The notes under the pieces: generated by a model | The model's database searches: none | Seen by the model: only the letters and a program-made list of their open reading frames with translations | Told to the model about the DNA's origin: nothing | Source: Fodinibius sediminis | GTDB lineage: Bacteria > Bacteroidota > Rhodothermia > Balneolales > Balneolaceae | Direction of reading: 5' to 3' | DNA: 64,000 nt | Assembly: GCF_900182555.1 (NCBI RefSeq) | Contig: NZ_FXTH01000008.1 | Location: 62,001-126,000 of the forward strand | Program-made: the position numbers and the translations under genes | Part shown: in pieces, positions 26,523 through 35,700 of the stretch | Layout of the letters: every line of letters begins with the position of its first letter | Position numbering within the stretch: position 1 is the first letter of the stretch

Positions 26523-28193
26523 TTAAGAGTCCGGGGTTTCGTGTTCCTTGCTAAAATAATTCTGGGTGATTTGATATATTTTACCCGAGAGCGCGAAGAG
26601 TGCGATGATATTGAAGAAGGCCATGAGTCCCAGCATGACATCGCCGAAAGCCCAGATGGTGGTAAGTGTTACGATGGCTCCAAAAAAGTGCATGCCTACA
26701 AAGGCCAGCCGGTACCAGAATATGGAATTGAATCCGAACAGGTACTGGGCTGCGCGATCCCCGTAATAGCTCCAGCTTATAGAAGTGGAAATAGCAAAAA
26801 GGAGTACGGCGAACGTAACGATATATCCTCCTCCCGGAAAGAGCGGGCTGAGGCCAATATCAAAGGCTCGTATCGTCAGGGGGGCCCCGTTTTCCACGAT
26901 GCCTCCATACAGCTGGTTGAGCTGCTCCCCGTTTTTGGTGTAGACGCCTGTGGGGCGAAGTCCTTCCGCTCCAGCCAGTTCAGCAAGTTCAATGCGTCCG
27001 GTAAAGGGGGTATTGTACGAGGCATCGGTAAACATCGTATCAACCGGGATATTGTAATGTTCCATGGCCCCGTTCTCGGGAATGCCGTTGCTGAAATAGA
27101 GTGCCTGGCTGTCGGTGTTGACGCCTCCCTGCGACAAGGTATATGAGAAGGAATCGGTGGATGGGCTCAGGGCGGTCTTATGTTGCATATCCCAGGCTCC
27201 GGTGGATACAATAACCAGCCCGGTCATCGTGCAGATGATCAGCGTATCAATAAAGGGTTCCAGGAGGGCCACCACCCCTTCACGTACCGGCTCATCCGTC
27301 TTGGCCGCTGAGTGGGCAATAGGGGCTGAACCCTGTCCGGCTTCGTTGGAGAAGATGCCGCGCTGTACCCCGTAACTGAGAGTAAATATCAGGGCGCCTG
27401 ATCCCACGCCCAGAGCTCCGGCCTGGGGATTGAATGCATAAGTGATAATGGTTTGCAGCGCCGGTAGGATGGCATCGTAGTTGAGCATGAGAATAAGAAC
27501 GGCTCCCGTGACATAGAGAATGCCCATAAAGGGAACAAGCCGTGAAGTTACCCGCCCAATGCGTTTAATACCGCCCAAAATTACAGCGGCCACCAAGCTG
27601 GCTGTGACGAGTCCGGTAATCCAAACCGGGATTTGAAAATCGCTTTGCATCACATCGGCCACGGTATTGGCTTGTACGGCGTTGCCCGTCAGAAAGGCGC
27701 AGATGGCGGCAGATATCGAGAAGGCAACAGCCAGCCACTTCCAGTTGGCTCCCAGTCCCCGTTCAATATAATACATGGGGCCGCCGGAAACCGTACCGTC
27801 GGGATTGGTTTCACGGTATTGCTGTGCCAGGGTCACTTCGGTATACTTGATGGCCATCCCGAACACAGCCGTAACCCACATCCAGAAGAGTGCCCCCGGG
27901 CCGCCATAGTGGATGGCCAAAGCCACCCCGGCAATATTGCCGATACCAACCGTGGCCGACAGGGCCGTGGTCAGTGCCTGAAAGTGATTGATATCGCCCT
28001 CATCCTCGGGGTCGTCATAAAAGCCGGTAACAACTTTCAGCCCGTGGCGGAAGCCTTTTATCTGTATGAATCCCAGACGGAAAGTGATGTAGATGCCGAA
28101 CGCAAGCAAAAGACCTACCATGACTGGAAATGCTTCAGGGGTATTCCAAATGATTTTCTCAAGGAAGTCAACGATGCGTTCGAAGGTTTTCAT
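26523..28193 (-). CDS. AgcS-family sodium:alanine/glycine symporter
   Basis: This inner-membrane secondary transporter imports alanine or glycine with sodium. The 556-residue protein has about ten hydrophobic segments. The family signature is around SGGPMYYIERGLG near residue 140, and FSNEAGQGSAPIAHSAAKT near 277 is also typical. A hydrophilic insert of about 90 residues (350-440) sits between late helices, longer than in short family members. It is followed by upp after 11 bases. Confidence 0.93.
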   Translation of the reverse strand: MKTFERIVDFLEKIIWNTPEAFPVMVGLLLAFGIYITFRLGFIQIKGFRHGLKVVTGFYDDPEDEGDINHFQALTTALSATVGIGNIAGVALAIHYGGPGALFWMWVTAVFGMAIKYTEVTLAQQYRETNPDGTVSGGPMYYIERGLGANWKWLAVAFSISAAICAFLTGNAVQANTVADVMQSDFQIPVWITGLVTASLVAAVILGGIKRIGRVTSRLVPFMGILYVTGAVLILMLNYDAILPALQTIITYAFNPQAGALGVGSGALIFTLSYGVQRGIFSNEAGQGSAPIAHSAAKTDEPVREGVVALLEPFIDTLIICTMTGLVIVSTGAWDMQHKTALSPSTDSFSYTLSQGGVNTDSQALYFSNGIPENGAMEHYNIPVDTMFTDASYNTPFTGRIELAELAGAEGLRPTGVYTKNGEQLNQLYGGIVENGAPLTIRAFDIGLSPLFPGGGYIVTFAVLLFAISTSISWSYYGDRAAQYLFGFNSIFWYRLAFVGMHFFGAIVTLTTIWAFGDVMLGLMAFFNIIALFALSGKIYQITQNYFSKEHETPDS

Positions 28194-28334
28194 GTGGTTT
28201 TGGGCTTAGATATTTTTAAAAAGAACCAAGGTGAAGGTAAAAAAAGATTTTCGAATTTTTCAGTTTAAATTAAGATGTTAACTATGAGTATCCATAAAAA
28301 AGCGTTAAAATAAGAGTAATTAAAATAGTATAGC

Positions 28335-28368
28335 TTGTAACAGCATATATTCATTATTCTAACTTTTG
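28335..28368 (+). promoter_or_regulatory. Possible promoter of the HU gene
   Basis: TTG at 28335-28337 and a TAACTTTTG stretch at 28360-28368 resemble the -33 and -7 elements of Bacteroidetes promoters, with a spacer of 22 bases. The -7 match is inexact. Confidence 0.3.
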
Positions 28369-28404
28369 AATAGCTAATCTATACTCGACTAAAGGTGGTA
28401 TATT

Positions 28405-28701
28405 ATGACAAAAGCAGATATAGTTGACGTTATAGCCTCATCAACGGGACTTACAAAAGTAGAGACCGAAGCTGTAGTCAACGGCTTTATGGAGACGGTG
28501 ATTGACGCTATGAAGCGCGGCGAGCATATCGAGTTGCGTGGATTTGGAACATTCAAAGTGGTTAAGAGAGCCCAACGTGTAGCGCGAAATCCAAAGACAA
28601 ATGAAGAAGTGATCGTACCCGAGCAGTATGTCCCGGTATTAAAAATGTCAAAGGATTTCAAGAATCAAGTTAATGAGTCGATGATGGAAAAAGAAGAGTA
28701 A
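28405..28701 (+). CDS. HU/IHF-family DNA-binding protein
   Basis: This small nucleoid protein of 98 residues bends and compacts DNA as a dimer. The family pattern is complete: N-terminal helices (TKADIVDVIASSTGLTKVE), ELRGFGTFKVVKR in the beta body, and the arm sequence RVARNPKTNEE that enters the minor groove, with an unusual IVPEQYVPVLKMSKDFK tail. An AAGGTGG lies 8 bases before the ATG. It is a single gene with AT-rich upstream DNA. Confidence 0.95.
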   Translation: MTKADIVDVIASSTGLTKVETEAVVNGFMETVIDAMKRGEHIELRGFGTFKVVKRAQRVARNPKTNEEVIVPEQYVPVLKMSKDFKNQVNESMMEKEE

Positions 28702-28838
28702 CCATTAACACTGGCTTGATATACGAATCCCTCATCATTGATCAGAGAGGCTGAAAACCGTCCATTGTGGGTGCACTTCAAGTACGTTCACAGGAAGCCT
28801 TCCGACAGGAAAGCATAACTTTTCCGACCAGGTTAAAA

Positions 28839-29492
28839 TCAGGCAGCCACTTGGCTTTCCAGTGTTTGTTCTGCTGATTTTATCACTTTGTTCGACTTCA
28901 CCAGGAGCTCATGCAGAATCCGCAGTACAAAATGATGCACCTCGTTCAGGCTCTTGAGATCCACAAGGGTGTATTGAAAGTAGGAGATGAGGTTGACGGC
29001 CGAGAGGTATTTTCCGTTTGGCGTACCTTCAACCTCTACATGCCAGCGGGTGATGATATCATCGTCGGCTAACAGCTGATTTACTTCCTGCGTTATTTCT
29101 TCCATCCACAAGCTGGCCGCTTCGACCTTGTGATAGCCGTTCTGGGCTGCCAGCTTTCGATGGTGGGCCTTTTCATTGAACAGCCAGGTAATCTCAATGT
29201 CAATAGCGGGCGAGATGGATGTGCTCACCATATGGTCCTCTTGCAGAAAAGGATGCTCTTGCATCCCGTCAAGCTGCTTGGCAAGCACGGTTTCGCGGAA
29301 TCGATCCCAGTCCAGGTTTATGGAAAGGGCCTTGATGAAATCCGAAGACTGACTTAAGTCGATTTCAATTTCCAGTCCCGTTGCATTTATTCTATCTTCA
29401 TTCCAGGTGCGAAAGGTATTGATGGTTATCTCTCTGTTATGTAGGTCGTCCTCTATCCGGTTGATGACCGAATTAAAAATTGGATATGTCAT
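28839..29492 (-). CDS. Conserved-looking cytoplasmic protein of unknown function
   Basis: The 217-residue product is not recognised. It has no signal peptide or membrane segment. The N-terminal half has alternating strands (INATGLEIEIDLSQSSDF). A later segment, WHVEVEGTPNGKYLSAVNLI, looks like a strand-turn-strand. The C-terminus is helical (LKSLNEVHHFVLRILHELLV). It is a single gene between hup-like and rqcH-like genes and is divergent from the latter with a 52-base gap. Confidence 0.6.
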   Translation of the reverse strand: MTYPIFNSVINRIEDDLHNREITINTFRTWNEDRINATGLEIEIDLSQSSDFIKALSINLDWDRFRETVLAKQLDGMQEHPFLQEDHMVSTSISPAIDIEITWLFNEKAHHRKLAAQNGYHKVEAASLWMEEITQEVNQLLADDDIITRWHVEVEGTPNGKYLSAVNLISYFQYTLVDLKSLNEVHHFVLRILHELLVKSNKVIKSAEQTLESQVAA

Positions 29493-29544
29493 CGGCTAAA
29501 TCATTTTTTCATTAGTTTTTGAACGTCTCTTTGCTGAATATGGT

Positions 29545-31134
29545 ATGAATAACTTTTACACGTTAATATATTTAAACCGCGAGATAAAAGAAAAGATCCA
29601 GAATGGAATTTTTAGTTTTGGTATCAGTCCTCACAAAGATGTTTTGCATATCTATATTGAAAGTGACAAGGAAACATCGCGGCTTATTTTCAGTGCAAAT
29701 GCACGGGAAACGGCCCTGTTTTTAGATCGGTACCGGCCTCCCAAAAAACGTAATGTCATAGATTTCTTTCCATCACTTGAAGGAGCGAGAGTTGTCGATA
29801 CGAGCCTGGCTGATAAAGACCGGCTGCTGTCGATAATCTTTGAAGGGGGGCGTTCGCTGCTTTTCAAGCTGTTCAGCGGCCGCCCCAATGTTTTCCTGGT
29901 GGAGGGGGATCGCATTGTGGATGCCTTCAAAAACCCGGAAGATCTCAAAGGTACGTCACCGCCGGAGCCGATGGCCCCGGTGTTCAAGGAGGAAGTGAGT
30001 GCCGGACGGAATGCCAAAAACCAGATGACGGAGATTAACCCGCTTTTGCCGCGGAACCTGCTCCCCTATATCATCGAAGAACATGAGGTTGAACAGATGA
30101 GTCCCGGGAAGGTTAAAACGTTTACTCGTGAACTTAGCCGGTCGCTGCTGGAGGAGCCCCATCCCCGGGTGCTTGAGACCGGTGATTTCTGTTTGTGGTC
30201 GCAGAAGTGGCTGAGCCTTCCCAGTGAAAAGGAATGCGAAACCGTTAACGACTGTGTGGCGTTTGCCTACAAGAATGCTGTACACCTGCGTCGCCTGCAT
30301 TCCAAAAAGGAGGATATTGTGCAATTTTTGGAGCGGGTTGAGGGAAAAAAGAAGGAGATGGTTCGCCAGTTGAGCCAGGCTGAAAAAAGCTTGAATCGGG
30401 CGGATGAATATGAGAAGTTTGGTCACTTGCTTATGGCACATGCGCACGAACAGCTGACTCCGGGCACAGAACAGATAACAGTGGAGGACTTTTATGAAAA
30501 CAATGATGAGATAACGATTCCCCTGAAAGAACAGGCCGACATTGCCGGCAATGCTGAACGCTATTATGAAAAAGCTAAGGATGCCCGCAAGGCATATGAA
30601 GAGGCAAAAAAGCGGCTTCCGGGGGAGGAAAAGGAACTGCTGCATGTTCAATCGCTCCTGGAGGAGGTCCGGGAAATCGATCGTTTATGGGATTTGGACT
30701 CCTGGCTGAAAAACAACAGCGAGAGCCTTAATAAGCTTGGTTTTGGCAGCAGTGATGATAAACAGCTATCTTCGCCCTACCGTAAATTCAAGCTGGGAAA
30801 ATACGAAGTATGGATTGGCAAGAATGCCAAGAGCAACGACAAGCTGACCAGCCTGGCGCATAAAGAGGATATCTGGCTGCATGCCCGCGGCGTAGGAGGT
30901 TCTCATACGGTCATTCGCATGGGAAATCGTAAAGACTATCCTCCCAAGCGGGTGCTGCTGCAAGCGGCGGCTTATGCAGCCTATTATTCCAAGGCTCGTG
31001 GAATGAAATCAGTACCGGTGATGTACACAAAATGCAAGTACGTTCGAAAACCGAAGGGGGGAGCTCCCGGCGCTGTGGTACTGGAGCGCGAAGAAGTGGA
31101 GATGGTTCCCCCGATGAATCCTAACAATCAGTAA
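29545..31134 (+). CDS. rqcH: NFACT-family protein, RqcH-like ribosome quality control factor
   Basis: RqcH/Rqc2 proteins bind stalled 50S-peptidyl-tRNA and recruit Ala-tRNA to add alanine tails. The 529-residue protein has the NFACT-N domain (1-170), with an Asp-Arg pair at 92-93 (DKDRLL) in the position of the conserved DR of active family members. A helical coiled-coil region follows (about 240-390; EKKEMVRQLSQAEKSLNRA). The C-terminal NFACT-R domain has KYEVWIGKNAKSND and DIWLHARGVGGSHTVIR near 450. It is shorter in its middle than Bacillus RqcH, so orthology is likely but not certain. aroK follows after 7 bases. Confidence 0.82.
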   Translation: MNNFYTLIYLNREIKEKIQNGIFSFGISPHKDVLHIYIESDKETSRLIFSANARETALFLDRYRPPKKRNVIDFFPSLEGARVVDTSLADKDRLLSIIFEGGRSLLFKLFSGRPNVFLVEGDRIVDAFKNPEDLKGTSPPEPMAPVFKEEVSAGRNAKNQMTEINPLLPRNLLPYIIEEHEVEQMSPGKVKTFTRELSRSLLEEPHPRVLETGDFCLWSQKWLSLPSEKECETVNDCVAFAYKNAVHLRRLHSKKEDIVQFLERVEGKKKEMVRQLSQAEKSLNRADEYEKFGHLLMAHAHEQLTPGTEQITVEDFYENNDEITIPLKEQADIAGNAERYYEKAKDARKAYEEAKKRLPGEEKELLHVQSLLEEVREIDRLWDLDSWLKNNSESLNKLGFGSSDDKQLSSPYRKFKLGKYEVWIGKNAKSNDKLTSLAHKEDIWLHARGVGGSHTVIRMGNRKDYPPKRVLLQAAAYAAYYSKARGMKSVPVMYTKCKYVRKPKGGAPGAVVLEREEVEMVPPMNPNNQ

Positions 31135-31141
31135 ATACCTA

Positions 31142-31693
31142 ATGAATATGCCTAGAGTTATCTTTCTCTGTGGATTTATGGGCGTCGGCAAGACAACCAT
31201 CGGCCGGAAACTGGCCCGGAAACTGGATCGGCCGTTTTTAGATCTGGATGATCGAATTGTTGAAAGAGCGGGTAAATCCATCCCGCGTATATTTGAAGAA
31301 TCGGGGGAGGGTTCATTTCGGGCTGTCGAGCGGCGATCGCTCCTGGAGGTTGCCGACAACTTTAGTGGGGTCGTCGCTCTCGGTGGAGGAAGCCTGCAAA
31401 ACCAGCACCTGCTTGATCATTTGAAGCGTCAGGGGCTTCTTATTTTTATTGAAGCACCCATGGAGCTCATTCTAAATCGCATATCCAGGGATCCCAATCG
31501 CCCGCTTCTGCTTGATGAGCACGGAAAGACGAAAGAGCGCGAGGTGCTGGAAGAGGAGCTGCAAATGCTGTATAACGACCGCCTGCCCTTGTACGAACAG
31601 GCCGCAATACGATTGAAAATACGGGACGGGGAGTCACCCCAAAAGCAAGTTGAAACGTTGATTAAAAAAATTCGCAATCATGGCGCACAGTAG
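31142..31693 (+). CDS. aroK: Shikimate kinase
   Basis: AroK phosphorylates shikimate at the 3-hydroxyl with ATP in the pathway to chorismate. The 183-residue product has the P-loop GFMGVGKTT (11-19), the LDLDDRIVERAGKSI shikimate-binding segment at about 33-47, and LGGGSLQN near 80. Two ATGs (31142, 31148) are possible starts; either keeps the whole fold. It overlaps aroB by 14 bases and follows the rqcH-like gene by 7. Confidence 0.95.
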   Translation: MNMPRVIFLCGFMGVGKTTIGRKLARKLDRPFLDLDDRIVERAGKSIPRIFEESGEGSFRAVERRSLLEVADNFSGVVALGGGSLQNQHLLDHLKRQGLLIFIEAPMELILNRISRDPNRPLLLDEHGKTKEREVLEEELQMLYNDRLPLYEQAAIRLKIRDGESPQKQVETLIKKIRNHGAQ

Positions 31694-32795
31694 TATTGAA
31701 GTATCTATTTCATTTGAAGATCAGTATGAAGTTCATGTAGGGCAGGATATTCGCCGGATATTTCCTTCTTTCTGCTCCAACCGTTATTCCAGGGAAAAAA
31801 TCATTGTCGTCATTGATGAGAAGGTCCATCGCTTGCACGGCGAAAAAGTACAGGCGGTCTGCGATGAGTATTTCCAAGACAGTTTGTGGCTATCGGTTCC
31901 CGAGGGCGAACGGTCCAAGTCGCTGGGGCAGTGGCAATCACTGATAGATCGGATTCTCGGAGATGGCGTGGAACGGGGGACGCCCCTGCTGGCGGTGGGA
32001 GGAGGGGTTTCCGGCGATCTGGCGGGTTTCGTAGCTGCTTCCACGTTGCGGGGCATCCCGCTGATCCATATGCCTACCACCCTGCTTGCCATGGTGGACA
32101 GCTCCATCGGGGGCAAGACGGGGTTGAATCATGATACGGGCAAAAACCTGATAGGAGCTTTTTATCAGCCCGATGCCGTTTTTGCTGACACCGCTTTTCT
32201 GCAAACACTCGAACAGAAAGAGTGGATCACCGGGATGGCGGAAGTGTTAAAATATGCTGCGATAAGATCGCCGGAATTGTTCGATCAGGTGGCCGGCCTC
32301 TCGCGGGGCGCCCTTGAGCCGGGTGAAGAATGGGCGCAGATTATCAGCGAGAGCATCCGTATCAAAACTGATATTGTAGAAGAGGATACCCTGGAAGCCG
32401 GAAAACGGGCTTTTCTTAATTTTGGGCATACTTTTGGACACGCCCTGGAAAAAGTGGCCGGCTATGGAAGCCTTTCTCACGGGGAGGCTGTTTTTGCCGG
32501 GATGATTGCTGCGACCTATTTTTCACAGCACCTGGGCCATCCGGTTGATGATATACGTTTTGCCCCTTTCCTGCCGTTATACAAGCAACAGATTCAATCA
32601 ATGCCCACGGATATTGAGGCGCTCATTGAAGCCATGAAGACGGATAAAAAGGTAAAAGATAATACGCTGCAATTAGTGTTATTGAAAGACTGGGGTTCGC
32701 CTTATATTCACCCTTGTACTGATTTTTCAATGCTCAGGGAAGCGTGGCAGTATACGCTGGCACAGTTTAACGTAAATATTATTAGGTATAAGTGA
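31680..32795 (+). CDS. aroB: 3-dehydroquinate synthase
   Basis: AroB converts DAHP to 3-dehydroquinate with NAD and a divalent metal. The 371-residue protein shows the NAD-binding GGGVSGDLAGFVAAS near 103 and PTTLLAMVDSSIGGKTGLNH near 127. The metal ligands are in GMAEVLKYA, FLNFGHTFGHALE and LSHGEAV. Its first 14 bases overlap aroK, and tamB starts 3 bases after its stop. Confidence 0.96.
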   Translation: MAHSSIEVSISFEDQYEVHVGQDIRRIFPSFCSNRYSREKIIVVIDEKVHRLHGEKVQAVCDEYFQDSLWLSVPEGERSKSLGQWQSLIDRILGDGVERGTPLLAVGGGVSGDLAGFVAASTLRGIPLIHMPTTLLAMVDSSIGGKTGLNHDTGKNLIGAFYQPDAVFADTAFLQTLEQKEWITGMAEVLKYAAIRSPELFDQVAGLSRGALEPGEEWAQIISESIRIKTDIVEEDTLEAGKRAFLNFGHTFGHALEKVAGYGSLSHGEAVFAGMIAATYFSQHLGHPVDDIRFAPFLPLYKQQIQSMPTDIEALIEAMKTDKKVKDNTLQLVLLKDWGSPYIHPCTDFSMLREAWQYTLAQFNVNIIRYK

Positions 32796-32798
32796 TTT

Positions 32799-35700
32799 TT
32801 GATTCTACGCTGGTTACATAAAAGCTGGAAATATTTATGGGGCACTGTCCTCATAGTTCTTTTGATAATACTCATAGCCGTCGGTGGCGTAGTGGGATTG
32901 CTCCAGCTTGACATTACCCATAATTATCTGCTCGATCGCATTGAAAGCCGGATAGGGCAGGAGTATGATGCCAAACTGAATGTGGGAGACCTGCACGGGT
33001 TCTTGCCCTTTAATGTACAGCTGGAGGATGTGGTATTGGTTTCTCGGGACGCAGCTGAAACCGATACGTTGGCCCGTATCGGCAGCGTCAGCAACAAGAT
33101 TGACATTTGGGAACTGCTTCAGAATAAAGTAAGCATCACCGGACTGGTCATTGAAAACCCGGAGCTTTGGCTGCGCAGGGACGAAAATGGCAAGATTGTT
33201 TTTTTAAGGCGCCTGCAGTCACCCCCGGATACTTCGGCTGAGTCTGATGAGCCCTGGTTGAGTAATGTGGAAATATTGGCTCCCCGGATGGCGATTTCGA
33301 ACGGAACGCTGCATCTGCAGAATTTTACCGACAAGTCACAGGCCGTGAACCTGCCGCAATCGGTTACAATCTCCAACCTGAATGCCAATTTCTTCCTGGA
33401 GTGGACCGGCAACCAGCGCTATCTCGATATCGAGTCCATATCGGCTGAAACAGAAGCGCTGGATTTGCAGCAATTCTCAATGACAGGACAAGTATACAGC
33501 GATCAGCGTTATTTGGAATTTAATTCGTTTTACCTGCACTTTGGGAATTCAGAAATGATTCTGAACGGGGAAATCGATGGGGTGGATCTCGGAACGCCCG
33601 ACTTTATGAATCAATTTCTGACGGCCCATTATGACCTGGATATCATTTCTACGGCGCTGTACCCGCAGGAAGTGCGGGATGTCATTCCAGCCGTTCCCGA
33701 TGTCTCGGGACCGCTTACCTTCCAGTTGTATACGGAGGGATCAACCGACTCGCTTTGGGTGGATGAGGTTTCCATCGGCAAGGGGGAGAGCCTGCTTCGC
33801 CTGAACGGGGCCTTCCGGAACTTGCGGGAGCGGGATGCCTTTTCATACCGGCTAAGCATAGACAGCGTGAATGTGCGGCGTCAGGATCTCCGGGCCCTGC
33901 TTGATACGGTGCGGGCGCCGAAGTACGAGGCTCTTGAGGGGCTCACGATGCGGGGCGAGGCCGATGGCAGCCTGGATTCCATCAATGTTGACCTGGAAGT
34001 GAGTTCGCCCTTCGGACTGCTGGATCTGCAGGGGCAAGGCCAGCTGACGGCTCCCCATGGATACCAGGGGTTGATAAGAGCCCGTGATATGGATGTGAGC
34101 TGGCTGGCGACCGCCCTGGATACAACCTCCCTGAATTTTGAAGCGACGCTTAATGGAAGGGGCTATGAACCGGAGCAGGCTGTTTCGGATGTTGAAGTTC
34201 TTTTTGAGCAGAGCCTGGTTAATCAGCTGACCGTCGACCGGTTCCGGCTGACCTCAGCCCTGGACCACGGTCGCTGGAATCATCAGTACGAATACCAGAA
34301 AGGATCGCAGCGGATTACCGGGACTGGTGAAATTGACTTCAGTCGTGAACGGGAGCCGATTATTCTCAAAGGGAGGGCTGAAAATATTAACCTGGCCGAG
34401 ATCTCCGGGGATACCCTGATAGCCCCGACGCAGCTTAATTTTGATTACAACGTGGAGGCTGAGGAGCTGGATCTGGCGGATACCGAGGGACGGGCCAGTT
34501 TTGACGTGGCGCCGTCGGTTATTGGCGGAGATTCGGTAAAGGCGCACCAGTTTTATGCGGATATTAACACCCTGGATAACCAGCGGCGTTCTTTCAGGGT
34601 AACGAGTACTCTTTTTGACATGAATATCCGCGGTAACATATATCCGGATGAAATCCTGCGGCAGGGCCGTTTTTGGTCTGCTTATCTAAAGGAACGATAC
34701 CATGAGGAAATTACCATTGACAGCTCGTACAGCACCCTGCAGCAACTGCCGTATCCTTCACAGAATATTGTTCTGGACGGGAGAGTGAGGGCGAAGGACT
34801 TGAGCCTTGTCAGGAAGTATTTGCCCTATGCGCCCCCTTTTCATACCGATTCGCGTATTACATTCAATGTCAACTCCGATCGCAACCGGTTACTGTTTTC
34901 TGCAGAGGTGCGGGCCGACACCCTGCAATTTGACCAATGGAGCATAAAGGACGGGCAGACCCAGCTGACGGCCAGTTTCCGTAGCGGGCAGCCACTCAAA
35001 GTATCGTCATCCATTGATTTTAAGGCTGATGTTGGAACCCTGAACTCGAGCCTGATAGATATGGATTCCGTGGGGGTGGATTTTGCGATGAAGCAGGATT
35101 CGCTCTACTACCGGCAACGCGTAAATAGAATTGGGAAAGACGCTCGTTTTGATTTGGAGCTGGCAGGCGGATTAACGGACAGTTCGCTCGTTGCTGCCAT
35201 TGAAACATTCTATCTGGGCAATGATCAATATGCGTGGACCAGCCGCGAGAGGCCCGTTGTGCATTTTTTGGAGCAGAAGAGGGCTGTCTTTACTGATTTC
35301 AGTTTCGAAAATGAGGATGAATATTTTCAGCTCCAGGGAACCCTGAGCGGCAGTCAGCAGGATTCCCTGTCTTATACTCTCAGGGACATCAACCTTTCGC
35401 GCATATCGGACCTGGTCAACGGGAAGGTTGGGTTTGGAGGTATTTTAAACGGTCGGCTGAAGACCCAGTCGCTTGTGGACCAGCCGACCATCCAGGGTGA
35501 ACTCGATGTTGATCGTTTTAGCCTCAATGACCGGATTGTGGGCGATGTGACCTTCGACAGCAATTATAACCAGGCCAGCGATCGGTTTGATACGCGAATC
35601 GAGGTTTTTACCGACCCCGAGAAATATGGGGCATATCTGAAGGCCAATGACGGGGTGCAGCAGCACTTTGTGCTTGACGGTTATTTCTCGACGGCGGAAG

